Counted from the stretch's first letter, positions 22,660 to 34,879 are shown. The stretch: 64,000 nt of DNA from Macrobrachium rosenbergii (GCF_040412425.1 NC_089781.1:52949727-53013726); one strand, 5' to 3'. Numbers and translations: made by a program. The notes: generated by a model not told the origin, from the sequence alone.

Positions 22660-24890
22660 AAAAGATGGAAAACGGTAAATCAACTGCAATTCAGAGAAAT
22701 GTTAAAACCCACTCTTAATATACGCATTATTTAAAACAAAATTTATTGTCAAGTTTAACAAGATAGAACAACCAGTGCCCTTAATTAGGAAACCAGAAGG
22801 ATGTGTCCAGCAAAGACGGGGATTTAACATTTAAGAGAGCTGTTCAACAAGGAACATCATAGTAATAAAAAAAAAAAGAAATAAAAGCAAGCAGAGAATT
22901 TCAGTTTGGCCACAGCGTGAAAAAATGGGTATTGAACTGAAAAATTATTGGAATTATCGCTCTAAAGGGTAAATGCGCAGTTGTTCCAAAACATGGGATC
23001 AAAGTGTCTCATGGCAGACAGAAAATCTACAAAAGTGACGTTTTCAGTGTTAAGATTTTGCAGTAAAATCGACTAGATCACAAATAGTGGGTGAAAATGA
23101 GAACTGTCATTTTATTAACATCAGTAACAACAGGAACACTGGAATTAACTGAGAGAGAAAAGTTGTGTTCTTGGGATTGGTTCAAGTGAAGATGGAAGAA
23201 CAATTCCAGACTAAGTACAAATAAGAGGCAAGGCCTACAAGGAACAGAGAGCTTAGCAAACCATCACCAAGATTTGGGGCAGAATACGAGAAATACTGAA
23301 GAATACTACTGATCCAAAATGAGAACTCTGGGAACTACGTCTTCAAGAACACTATTACAAATTGACAAGTGAGATCTTGCACTGTCAACTATTCCAGACA
23401 CAAAGTAATTAGATTAAACCTACGAATATAAACCCTCCTCCTGCTCCCCATCCCCACAAAAAATGTAGTTTAGCCAACATAGCCGTATACCAGATATTGT
23501 GAAATAGCTGAGAAATATCAAGTTTGGGGATTAATCACTTTCTAAAATTCTACCAAGGGGAAAACCATGCAGTTTGATCCATGGTGCCTGAGCATGAGAT
23601 GTTTAGTTTCATAAAACCAAATGATAGTTTGAAAAGTAAGTACTAAAGTGAAGAAATAATATAATAAAGAACTGAATGGCTTTCTTTAAAATTCTTTAAA
23701 GGAATTGGTATGATCTAGAAAAGTCGCATTGTTATTCCTTAAGAAAATAACCACACGCTGAACCTTACATTCGGAAATATAAGAAAGGACAGAGGATTAG
23801 GTATGTTTTTTAGACTTGAAATCCAAAAAGCCCAATTTTTTCCAACGAATGATTCAGATCTAGATCCATCAAGAAGGAGGAGAGGAGCAATCTTAGAGTT
23901 ATGGAAGTGTCCAGAATTTCACTAGGAAAAACCCAGTTTCTTTGAGCAGGAAACAAGTTTGATTTGCTATATTTTCTCCTCAGAAAGGAACACTTTTAAC
24001 AACACAAGTACAGCAATTCCTAGTGAACTCGTAGGGGTTTGAGTACTTAGCAAAAGAATTAGCTTCAGATGGTGAATGCAATCTCTTGACCAGATATAAG
24101 AGGAGAAGAAGCATTCAAACAAAGATTCACCTGAAGAACACAATGTGATGATTTTAACAGCTTAATTAGTGGTCAGTTCAAAGTTAGGATGCTGGAGTTG
24201 TAACCTACCTATAGGAATCCATCAATAAAAGGTGTTTGCAAGTAAGTCTACTATGCAAGCATAAAACTGTTAAAAATGACTCTGCATGAAGGATATGACA
24301 GAGTACCTGCAGGACTCGAAGCATACATACAGAAGTCATGAGATTTTAAAGAACACTGGATGGCTGATCATCATTGCTGGATACACAGTTGACTGTTTTA
24401 ATGATTTGCATTTCATAAAGATCAGAAAGGCTTCCCACAACAAGGTGAAAGGAACGGTATCACCATCATATTCACTCAAGCCTTAATACTTGGTTTTAAG
24501 AGAACACATTTGTAGAAATTTACTCTTTTCTTAAAGCTAGGAATTGTCAGAGTATAAATTTTGTGATTTTTCAATTTTATCTCTGCCATGGATACTTTAT
24601 ATAACTTCTTCTTGTATTGTTCCCTTTGTTACTAAGCTGGCCGTGGAAGTGCGTGATTGCTGAAAAGAGCTTAGAAGTATTAGCTGTAATGTTCTATACT
24701 TCTGATTAAGATGTTTTATTTCATAAAGATATATATTATTGAGGACATCTTTGTTCACCAAATTGTTATTTTAACTCTGGTATATTTAATTGTTTCAAAG
24801 TATGTCGGTCATGATTTTCTTAGAAAACTGATGTAGTGTGTTTGTTCAAGAGATTTCCAGAAGTTCTCGGATTGTGTTTTATGTTTGAGA
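22660..24890. other. Trehalase intron 1, unique part
   Basis: The 15.2-kb intron (22624-37861, minus strand) starts here on its 3' side. This 2.2-kb part is somewhat purine-rich on the plus strand and has only short open frames, none recognisable. No repeat unit or RNA gene is apparent. Confidence 0.5.
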
Positions 24891-24893
24891 TTA

Positions 24894-25263
24894 TGTAACG
24901 TCCTAGTTCTCTGTAGTGCGGTGTGTGTGCCAGACTGTATGAGAGTTGTTGACATTAGTTTAATACCAGTCAGCAGTTGATGGGAAACTGAGTCTCAAGT
25001 CACCAGTCATCTTATACAGACATGGATCTCGGTCCCTTCATTGTACTTGAGAAAGATGATACAGTGTTTTCACTTTGATGTAAATGCTGTAGTATTTTGC
25101 TCTGTGATTATATGATTAGTAAGAAGTCATTTTATTTGCCTTTTGTGATATACCTCTGCAAAGCACCAATATAAGAATTATATTTTTATACAGTTTTGAT
25201 TACATTAAATAAAGCCATTCTCATTGCTACTTGACAGTTATAATACACACTCATTATGTAACA
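24894..25263 (+). repeat. Gypsy 5' LTR
   Basis: The 370-bp segment begins TGTAACGTCC and ends TATGTAACA, with ATTAAATAAAGCC (poly-A signal) near 25204. It is followed by ATTGGCGACCATGACAGG, the usual position and style of a gypsy primer-binding region. No second copy is in the window, so the borders are inferred from the terminal TG/CA and this site. Confidence 0.6.
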
Positions 25264-25343
25264 AATTGGCGACCATGACAGGAATTTTAAAGTGGCAGTG
25301 TTTCACTGCCATTTGACTGTGTTAAGGTTTAAATATATTCATT

Positions 25344-26723
25344 ATGACAAAAACAGATGTAGCAAAGCCCACTGAATTAGCTAAGGAAATTGGATTAGAA
25401 GGCCAAGAATTAAGAGATTTTCTTAAGGAACACCAAGAACTAGCCTGTGAAGAATGCCAGAGAGCAGAAGAGAGGCCAGAGGGAGGAGAGGGACAAAAGG
25501 CTGAAAAAAAGAGACAGGAAGCTGAAAGACAGACATACACCTTAAAAAGAAAGAACACATTCTGATGGAGCTTTTAACCATGACAGCCTAAAGAGAGCAC
25601 TTCCAAAGAAATATGATATGAATGAAGAAGGAAATAGGAAGAAATTCCATGAGACTAAGCCAGAACGCAGAGAGACAGCACACCAATTTGTAGCAATGTT
25701 ACAGAGATTTCAATGGGATGTTTGGGGAAGTTTCAGGGAGTGGTAGACACCAGAAAATATGCGAGTTATTTTTGAAATGCATAGAAATGTTACAAGCAAC
25801 ATGAGCACTATGGCAGAAATGATCAGCAGCTTCAGGTCAAGGTAGGATTGCACAGGGATAAACGTTGAGCCCCCTGTTGTTCAATATCGTGCTGAATGTA
25901 ATGACCAAGGTTGTAAGAGAGGAGCCCCTTAGTGTATGTTCTAAGTTGATGACATAGTTTTGATTGCAAAACCTAGAGAGGAGATATACATTTGAGAGTA
26001 TAGAGATGAAATAAGTCAAACAAACACTGAATATTGCAAAGGGGATGGATAGTGACCACCAAACAATAATTAAACTGGAGGAAGTGAACATCTAAAGAGT
26101 GCTTAAGTATCTGGGAAGATAAAGAAGTTAACCATCAAATTCAAACTGGATGAAATAACTGTGGTAGGCAATCAGGTGTATTGAACAACAAGAGAGTCCC
26201 TATTAGGCTAAAGGGCAAGGTACATGCAGTAATGCAGTGGTAAGACCTGTTAGGTAGTATGGACTAGAAGCAACACCACTGAAGAAAGTAAGTTAGAAGC
26301 AGCAGAAATGAGGATGCCCATATGGATGAGTGGAATGACGAGAAGAAATAGGATAAGAAATGATTACATAAGGGAACCAGCATAAGTCACAGAAGTGTCA
26401 CAGAAAGCTGAAGAGTCAAGAATGAGAAGGTTTGGGCACCTAAATAAGGAGGGAAAATGATGAGTGACATGTTGCAGGAGAGATCATGGAATGAAGTGCT
26501 ATAGTTTAGTGATTTAGCAGACTTGCTCATCAGAGAACAGCTTGTCAATACTTCTTCAACCAAGATGGCAATATTCCTCAGGGAAAGAGTACCAAGGGAC
26601 ACTGGTGAAATGGTAAAGCTTGCTGAACATTACTTAGAAGTTCATGGGATAAACTTTGAGAAATGCCAGATGCTAATGAAGAAAGATACCATTGATGGAG
26701 CAGCCACTCAGAAGTCACAGTAG
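25344..26723 (+). pseudogene. Gypsy gag, split by a LINE insertion
   Basis: The N-terminal part (25344-25565) is TELAKEIGLEGQELRDFLKE followed by a charged coiled-coil-like stretch. Frames to about 25740 give FHETKPERRETAHQFVAM. After the inserted LINE fragment, gag resumes at about 26505 with DLADLLIREQLVNT, then KMAIFLRERVPRDTGEMVKL and AEHYLEVHG (typical SCAN-like capsid end). Zinc knuckles and protease are missing: 26723 runs directly into integrase. Stops and frameshifts make it non-functional. Confidence 0.75.
25835..26470 (+). mobile_element. RTE-type LINE reverse transcriptase fragment inserted in gag
   Basis: Across several frames the sequence reads VGLHRDKR (RT block VGLHQGSALSP), EEPL, KYLG, EAAEMRMPIWMSGMTRRNRI, RNDYIREPA and SRMRRFGHLNKEG. 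These are the RT to C-terminal blocks of an RTE-like LINE in the right order over about 630 bp. Gag sequence flanks it on both sides, so it is a secondary insertion. Heavily mutated. Confidence 0.65.
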
Positions 26724-27394
26724 ACCTGATCAGACCTATATTGCCATTGTTGGAGAGGGGCATCAGGTACGTCATGAAGGTGGTGGATTTTGTTACAAGA
26801 TCAACAGAGATAGCAGCACTACCTTAGATAGTTACCAAGCGCATAGCAAAGACACTACCTGAAGTTTTCAGCAGGGTAGGATTCCCCAAGGAAAGGCTTA
26901 GTGGCTGAGGTGCCCAGATTATTTCTGAAATGATGAAGGTAATGAGCTGTCTACTGAGCAACATGCAGCTGATCACGACATCATACCCCTCAAGATGTAA
27001 TGGATTTGGTGAAAAGGTTTATTGTCAGGAATACTGCAATCAAGCACCATATTTTCACCATTTGAGCTATTGTATGGAAGTACAGTTAGAAGACCAATGC
27101 AGATCCTCAAGTAATCATGGACTTGAGACTGTGAGGGTGAATTACACACGACCAGTATGTTTTGGCAATGAGGAATCATGTTGAAGAGACATGTGCACTA
27201 ACCAGGGACTCCCGCAGCACTGCTATGGCAAGAAGCCAGTTCCAGATGGGATAGAGAATATTAGCAACCAAGCTAATATTGCAGTTGAGAGGATCATTAA
27301 AATCAAGGAGGTGGATAATCAAACAGACTACAAGGTGGATGTTGCTGGAGAATTGAAGACTCTTCATGCAAACAATCCTGACCACCTATACTGA
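26720..27394 (+). pseudogene. Gypsy integrase, core and C-terminal domain
   Basis: Starting at DLIRPILPLLERGIRYVMKV (first catalytic Asp block) it continues VVDFVTRSTEIAALP, RVGFPKERLS, TTSYPSRCNGFGEK and PYFHHLSYCMEVQ. It ends in the C-terminal DYKVDVAGELKTLHANN (27325-27380). The second catalytic Asp region has a stop (LSG*GAQ) and the usual SPFELLYGR is degraded to SPFELLYGS in another frame. It would have inserted the cDNA. Its position before RT is the notable point. Confidence 0.75.
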
Positions 27395-27679
27395 AAGAGA
27401 AGTAACTGAAGCAGCAGCAATTGTTGGTAAAGAAAAGATGCCTGTGTCTGACTGTGTGAGGAGGAAGCAGATGAGGGCTAGATAATTTCAGATGAAAACT
27501 GGCTAGAACTTCAGCTACAGAAGGAAGAAGAGATACACCAAGGTGCTAACATTATTAATGGCCTAGGCAAGAAGCAGGTATTGCAGTTACTAGAAGAATA
27601 GCAGTAGCCTACATATTAACCAACAATCCAAGAAAGGTTTTGTTGGGAGAACATTGCATCAAAGTCATGACAGAGCAAC

Positions 27680-27895
27680 CAGTCAGAGCAGAAATAAATT
27701 TTTTGCTGTATACAGTACTACTAGGAGACTGATGCAACAAGAAGTTGAGTAGATTCTACAAATAGGAATCATCAAAAGGTCAACTTCTGCATATTGTTCA
27801 CCAGTAGTAATGATGAAAGTAAACAAAGTAAAAACTACACTGAAGTTTCTTTGGAGCAATCGAGTTTTCTGTACAGCCACTACAGCATACAATCA
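27680..27895 (+). pseudogene. Gypsy RT, N-terminal remnant downstream of integrase
   Basis: One frame reads TTRRLMQQEVE, stop, ILQIGIIKRSTSAYCSPVVM followed by MKVNKVK. This matches the gypsy RT N-terminus (QEVxxMLxxGVIxPSxSPYxSPVVLVKKKDG). It breaks at 27895 where a foldback repeat starts. Confidence 0.65.
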
Positions 27896-28260
27896 AGGCC
27901 ACCAAAAATAGATCTATCTTTCGGTGGTCTCGGTATAATGCTGTATGAGCCGCGGCTCATGAAACTTTAACCACGGCCCGGTGGTGGCCTATCCTATATC
28001 GTTGCCAGAAGCATGATTATGGCTAACTTTAACCTTAAATAAAATAAAAACTACTGAGGCTAGAGGGCTTCAATTTGGTATGTTTGATGATTGGAGGGTG
28101 GATGATCAACATCCAATTTACAGCCCTCTAGCCCCAGTAGTTTTTATGATCTGAGGGTGGACAGAAAAAGTGCAGACAGAAAAAACTGCAGACAGAATAA
28201 AGTATGGACAGACAGACAAATCTGGCACAATAGTTTTCTTTTACAGAAAACTAAAGATGG
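27896..28260 (+). mobile_element. Decapod-abundant foldback repeat
   Basis: The element runs from a GATCTATCTTTCGGTGGTCT head through CTTTAACCACGGCCCGG to ATAGTTTTCTTTTACAGAAA near its end. It contains a long internal inverted repeat: arm 28046-28083 (ACTACTGAGGCTAGAGGGCT) pairs with 28111-28146 (AGCCCTCTAGCCCCAGTAGT). I recall this sequence as very common in decapod genomes and transcript ends. No coding capacity; probably a non-autonomous DNA element. Confidence 0.6.
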
Positions 28261-30590
28261 GTCAAACAGATTCTGTGTGGATGGGAAATCCTGAGGCTAT
28301 ATGGTGAAACTACAATGACAAAATTTTCACCAAGGTGGGCTGGTAATTAAAGGCTCCTTTGAGAGCTCCAAGGTCAGTCCTGGGAAGAGATAATGTTCTA
28401 GTCTGATTCCCTGCAAAAATGATTGCATTAAATCTTGTAGAGTCATGCTCAAATCTGACGTGGCATGATTCTTTTCGTATCATCCAAAATCTCAACCCAG
28501 TGTAACGGTTGCCAGATAGCGTTAACACTTTCTTTTATTTCTAATGTCTTACATGTTGATAAGTTTGCGAATTCACATTTACACTATTTTCCTTATGGGT
28601 ATATGATGATCTCTTTTATGCACTGGTATAATTCATAATCTATGTGACATGAACTAATTTTTTTTTTTACATTGTTTAGCTCAAAGCACAGTGTGATAAG
28701 GTTTTCCTTGAATTCTGAAGTTTTAGGTTACATTCAAACTGCGCGTATGTTGCGAAATGATTTGTAGGACTAGCGAAAATAATCTAAGGTTTCTCAGATG
28801 TAGTCTCGTTTACCAAAGGATTTACTTTCAGAGATAACCTGTTTTTTGAAGAATAAACGATGATGATTCTTTAAATTATATCGAGAAGATAGCTATTAAT
28901 CTAAATATTTATTAGTAATAATACTAAAGATTGTGTAAAACTTGTTTTTAAGTGACGAAAAATTTTATTTTCTTGAAAGTCCTGTTTGTTTTTGGCGTAT
29001 AATGATTCATTCATAAGGTAACTTGAAGTGCAAGAATGTACAGATATCTTCATTTGTTTTCTGGCCAGAAATTGTTAATATAAAAATGGTATTGTTAGGT
29101 GTAATGTATTTTCAGCAAGTAAAGAAAACTAACATGCCTAGGCCTAGGAACAAACTCTTGGCATTAACAAAAGTATAACTGCATTGGCGTATATTTGCTA
29201 ATAAACCATTATTTTTGAAGAGGGTAAAAAATATAACACAAGCAACATTATTTTCTGCGACAATCCAAATATTCCTATATTAAATATAAAATAAATGTTT
29301 TCAAGATGCTTTCATTGTCTTTATTCATTGTACACCTATGTTCCAGGTGGTTTATGTTGCCGCCCACTTCAGTGGTTGCGTCACACTGGCCCCGCCCACC
29401 CGTTGATATTAGTGAATGCATTTTAGCTACAGTTATACTTTTGTATTTATTTATTTATATTTTTTTCAGTATCAAGGGGTTAAAAATAATCAGATAGAAC
29501 TATTTCAAATTTTATGGTTGCAATTAAAGCCAATATCATAATGTTATGAAAACTTTTCATGATTTTTTCTCATCATTTTAACATTTGAACCTAGGCCTGA
29601 CTAGGACATATTTTTGGTAAACGCATCAGCGATGAGTGAACGAAAGTTTTAAAAACGTTTCGTCACTGTTTTTCCAAAATTTGATCATTATAAGTGATAT
29701 TTTCTTACAGTTTTGATATATATGACAGATTTCACTCTTATGACACATGCTATGGACTGATTTTATGAGATTTACGTGTTTTGCGTTCAAATAAGAAATA
29801 AATATATAGCTGGTTAGGTTGACGGTTAGTGAATTTGGAACGGAATCCTATGCTGTCACGTAGCATCAGTTCTAAGCATGTCTGTACATAACTGCAAAAA
29901 AAGAAAATAAAAAAAAAATCACCACTCTGGAGTTGACTTAAAAAACCCAAAAATCCTATAAATATGAAGACTTAACACTGTGGAGATTTCAAGGATGAGG
30001 GCAGCATTTATTCAGTGGTCTGATTTTCTTCTAGGCATCTCATACTTCTGAAGTTTTCTTAACTATTATATAAGCCATAGACACTGTGCCTGTCCTTACC
30101 GTAAAACTTTTGTACTTTAACAGTCTTCCTATTTATAGAATTTTAGAGTTTTTGAAGTCAATCCCAGAGTGGTGATTTTTCTTACAGTTCCCTAACTGCT
30201 GTGTACAAGATTTAATGCACTAGATTCTTAGGGAACTGGACTAGAACATTATCTCCTCCCAGGATTGATTGACCTTGGAGCTCTCAAAAGAACCTAGAAG
30301 CAACAGGAGGACATTCTGTGCCTATTTTGAATGAGGGCTCACACATCTTCATTTTGATGGGTAACATGACAGAGAACCTTTGCCCTAATCATATTATTGT
30401 GTAGCTGCCGTGATTTGTCAGTGACTTTTTTCTCAAGGTCGTTGGGCCCTGAGATTTTTCACCAAAACTGAGTAGTCACTCTTATTAAAGAATGTCTCTA
30501 TTACAGTATTATGACTGGGTAGCTGCCGTGAATGTCTTCATTTTATAACTTATGAATATTGATCAAGCATGAAGGTAACGTTGAACGCAT
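28261..30590. other. Trehalase intron 1, sequence with nested inverted repeats
   Basis: No gene is seen. About 70 bp at 28345-28415 recur inverted at 30225-30295, and about 35 bp at 29912-29947 recur inverted at 30152-30186. The layout suggests a decayed palindromic transposon or a fold-back duplication. Confidence 0.5.
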
Positions 30591-33500
30591 TGACTAAATA
30601 TTAAGTCCCTAATCTTGATCTAAGTTTTTCGGTGTTGCCCAAATATCCAGTGCCTACTGTTGTTATTTTGCTGTTGGCTAAGTATTTAGCACAGTTTTCG
30701 AAGCTGTCTGTATTCCAATACCTTACGTTGAGTTAATTTTTTAGTGCAGCCTAAATTTCTAGTGCCTTGTTTTGGGTTAGATTGTTGATGTCTAAATACT
30801 TAGTGCCTTCTCCCGAGTCCACCCTTGGTGATATTGCCTTGAATTCAGTTTTTGGTGCATTTTAAGTATTCAGTGGCTTGGTCTGAATTAGGTTTCCATG
30901 ATTTAAGTTCAGTTTTAAGAATTGCTTCAATATCCAGTGACTTGTCTGGATTTAAGTTTCTGCTGTTGTATAAATGTTCAAAGACTTTATATGGGCTTAG
31001 TTTTTGGTTCTAATTAAACATTCAGTGCCATATCCTGATTTTAGATTTGGCATCATAAAAATATCCTGGACCTTATCCTGAGCGCAGTTTTTAATGTCGT
31101 CTAAATATCTGATGCTTTGTCTTGAGTTCAGTTTTATGCTTTGTCCTGGGTTCAGCATTTGGGTTGTCTCAATACTCTGAGACTTGCCTAAGTTCAGTTT
31201 TTGGCATTGCCTAAAAACATCCTGTGCTTTGTCTTGCATGGAGTTTTTGGTGTCATTTCAATATCTAGTGCCTTGTCTTGAGTTCAGTTGTTTTTTATTT
31301 TATCCCAGTATGCTGTTCCTTGTCTTGAGTTCAGTTTCTGATGCTGTTTAACTGTCCAATGCCTTGATTTAAGCTCAATTTCTGGCATTGCCTGAACATC
31401 CAGTGCCTTGTCTTCTGTATAGTTTTTGGTGTTGTCTCAATATCTGGTGCCTTGTCTTGGGCTAAGTTTTAGATTTTGTCTCTATATCCTGTGCCTTGTC
31501 TTGAGTTGCAGTTTTTTATTTTGTCTGAATATCCAGTGACTTGTCTTAAGTTCAGCTTTTGGCATTGCCTAAATATCCAGTTCCTTGTCTTGGGTTCAGT
31601 TTCTTATATTGTCTCAGTATCCTTTGCCTTGTCTTGAGTTCAGTTTTGGATGTTGCCTAAATATCCAGTGCCTTGTCTTAGGTTTAGTTTTTATATTGTG
31701 TCAGTATCCTTTGCCTTGTCTTGAGTTCAGTTTTGGATGTTGCCTAAATATCCAGTGCCTTGTCTTAGGTTTAGTTTTTATATTGTCTCAGTATCCTTTG
31801 CCTTGTCTTGAGTTCAGTTTTGGATGTTGCCTAAATATCCAGTGCCTTGTCTTAGGTTTAGTTTTTTTATATTGTGTCAGTATCCTTTGCCTTGTCTTGA
31901 GTTCAGTTTTGGATGTTGCCTAAATATCCAGTGCCTTGTCTTAGGTTTAGTTTTTATATTGTGTCAGTATCCTTTGCCTTGTCTTGAGTTCAGTTTTGGA
32001 TGTTGCCTAAATATCCAGTGCCTTGTCTTAGGTTTAGTTTTTATATTGTCTCAGTATCCTTTGCCTTGTCTTGAGTTCAGTTTTGGATGTTGCCTAAATA
32101 TCCAATGCCTTGTCTTAGGTTTAGTTTTTTTATATTGTCTCAGTATCCTTTGCCTTGTCTTGAGTTCAGTTTTGGATGTTGCCTAAATATCCAGTGCCTT
32201 GTCTTAGGTTTTAGTTTTTATATTGTCTCAGTATCCTTTTGCCTTGTCTTGAAGTTTTGGATGTCGCCTAAATGCCTTGTCTTAGGTTTAGTTTTTATAT
32301 TGTCTCAGTATCCTTTGCCTTGTCTTGAGTTCAGTTTTGGATGTTGCCTAAATATCCAGTGCCTTGTCTTAGGTTTAGTTTTTTATATTGTCTCAGTATC
32401 CTTTGCCTTGTCTTGAGTTCAGTTTTTGGATGTCGCCTAAATATCCAATGCCTTGTCTTAGGTTTAGTTTTTTATATTGTCTCAGTATCCTTTGCCTTGT
32501 CTTGAGTTCAGTTTTGGATGTTGCCTAAATATCCAGTGCCTTGTCTTAGGTTTAGTTTTTATATTGTCTCAGTATCCTTTGCCTTGTCTTGAGTTCAGTT
32601 TTGGATGTCGCCTAAATATCAATGCCTTGTCTTAGTTTAGTTTTTTTATATTGTCTCAGTTCCTTTGCCTTGTCTTGAGTTCAGTTTTTATGTTGCCTAA
32701 ATATCCAGTGCCTTGTCTTAGGTTTAGTTTTTTATATTGTCTCAGTATCCTTTTGCCTTGTCTTGAGTTCAGTTTTGGATGTCGCCTAAATATCCAATGC
32801 CTTGTCTTAGGTTTAGTTTTATATTGTCTCAGTATCCTTTGCCTTGTCTTGAGTTCAGTTTTGGATGTTGCCTAAATATCCAGTGCCTTGTCTTAGGTTT
32901 AGTTTTTTATATTGTCTCAGTATCCTTTGCCTTGTCTTGAGTTCAGTTTTGGATGTCGCCTAAATATCCAGTGCCTTGTCTTAGGTTTAGTTTTTATATT
33001 GTCTCAGTATCCTTTGCCTTGTCTTGAGTTCAGTTTTGGATGTTGCCTAAATATCCAGTGCCTTGTCTTAGGTTTAGTTTTTTATATTGTCTCAGTATCC
33101 TTTGCCTTGTCTTGAGTTCAGTTTTGGATGTTGCCTAAATATCCAGTGCCTTGTCTTAGGTTTAGTTTTTTATATTGTCTCAGTATCCTTTGCCTTGTCT
33201 TGAGTTCAGTTTTGGATGTTGCCTAAATATCCAGTGCCTTGTCTTAGGTTTAGTTTTTATATTGTGTCAGTATCCTTTGCCTTGTCTTGAGTTCAGTTTT
33301 GGATGTTGCCTAAATATCCAGTGCCTTGTCTTAGGTTTAGTTTTTATATTGTCTCAGTATCCTTTGCCTTGTCTTGAGTTCAGTTTTGGATGTTGCCTAA
33401 ATATCCAGTGCCTTGTCTTAGGTTTAGTTTTTTTATATTGTCTCAGTATCCTTTGCCTTGTCTTGAGTTCAGTTTTGGATGTTGCCTAAATATCCAGTGC

Positions 33501-34870
33501 CTTGTCTTAGGTTTAGTTTTTATATTGTGTCAGTATCCTTTGCCTTGTCTTGAGTTCAGTTTTGGATGTCGCCTAAATATCCAGTGCCTTGTCTTAGGTT
33601 TAGTTTTTATATTGTCTCAGTATCCTTTGCCTTGTCTTGAGTTCAGTTTTGGATGTTGCCTAAATATCCAGTGCCTTGTCTTAGGTTTAGTTTTTTATAT
33701 TGTCTCAGTATCCTTTGCCTTGTCTTGAGTTCAGTTTTGGATGTTGCCTAAATATCCAGTGCCTTGTCTTAGGTTTAGTTTTTATATTGTGTCAGTATCC
33801 TTTGCCTTGTCTTGAGTTCAGTTTTGGATGTTGCCTAAATATCCAATGCCTTGTCTTAAGTTTTTATATCTCAGTATCCTTGCCTTGTCTTGAGTTCAGT
33901 TTTGGATGTTGCCTAAATATCCAGTGCCTTGTCTTAGGTTTAGTTTTTATATTGTCTCAGTATCCTTTGCCTTGTCTTGAGTTCAGTTTTGGATGTCGTA
34001 AATATCCAGTGCCTTGTCTTAGGTTTAGTTTTTATATTGTCTCAGTATCCTTTGCCTTGTCTTGAGTTCAGTTTTGGATGTTGCCTAAATATCCAGTGCC
34101 TTGTCTTAGGTTTAGTTTTTTATATTGTCTCAGTATCCTTTGCCTTGTCTTGAGTTCAGTTTTGGATGTCGCCTAAATATCCAGTGCCTTGTCTTAGGTT
34201 TAGTTTTTTATATTGTCTCAGTATCCTTTGCCTTGTCTTGAGTTCAGTTTTGGATGTTGCCTAAATATCCAGTGCCTTGTCTTAGGTTTAGTTTTTATAT
34301 TGTCTCAGTATCCTTTGCCTTGTCTTGAGTTCAGTTTTGGATGTTGCCTAAATATCCAGTGCCTTGTCTTAGGTTTAGTTTTTTATATTGTCTCAGTATC
34401 CTTTGCCTTGTCTTGAGTTCAGTTTTGGATGTTGCCTAAATATCCAGTGCCTTGTCTTAGGTTTAGTTTTTTATATTGTCTCAGTATCCTTTGCCTTGTC
34501 TTGAGTTCAGTTTTGGATGTTGCCTAAATATCCAGTGCCTTGTCTTAGGTTTAGTTTTTTATATTGTCCCAGTATCCTGTGCTTTGTCTTTAGTTTAGTT
34601 TTTGATGTTGCCTAAATATCCTTTGCCTTATCTTAAGTTCAGTTTTTGGCTTTGCCTAAATATCCAGTGCCTTGTCTTAGGTTTAGTTCTTTATATTGTC
34701 TTAATATCCTGTGCTTTGTCTTGAGTTTAGTTTTTGATGTTACCTAAATATCCAGTGCCTTGTTTCAAGTTAAGTTTTTGGAATTGCCTAAATATCCAGT
34801 GCCTTGTCCTGGGTTCAGTTTTGTTGCTGGCTAAATTTCCAGTGCCTTGCCCTGAGTTCAGTCTTTCTTA
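30590..34870 (+). repeat. Two-tier satellite: 43-bp monomers flanking an 87-bp dimer array
   Basis: Edges (30590-31600 and 34570-34870) consist of diverged 43-44 bp monomers around the core CCAGTGCCTTGTCTTGAGTT. The centre (about 31572-34600) is a highly uniform 87-bp unit made of two monomer types. One has TATCCTTTGCCTTGTCTTGA and GTTCAGTTTTGGATGTTGCC; the other has TATCCAGTGCCTTGTCTTAG and GTTTAGTTTTTATATTGTCT. Roughly 34 dimers are present, differing mainly in T-run length. Because 87 is divisible by 3, long open frames with a 29-residue period appear, but single-base T-run changes shift them, so no gene is called. The array lies in trehalase intron 1. Confidence 0.92.
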
Positions 34871-34879
34871 TTCTTCCCC

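Larger units (their letters stand above)
24894..27895 (+). mobile_element. Ty3/gypsy element with integrase before RT (Gmr1-like order), decayed
   Basis: A 5' LTR (24894-25263) is followed by gag (from 25344), integrase (26720-27394) and then the start of RT (27680-27895). Normal Ty3/gypsy order is protease, RT, RNase H, integrase; here integrase lies upstream of RT, as described for Gmr1-like gypsy elements. Protease, most of RT and all of RNase H are missing, and a LINE fragment sits inside gag. The element is cut off by a foldback repeat at 27896; no 3' LTR is seen. Confidence 0.7.

Noticed and set aside
31585..34416. Chain of 65-121 codon frames in the 87-bp satellite
   Set aside because: They exist because the unit length is a multiple of 3. 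Single-base T-run changes break the frame between units and there is no start or splice context.
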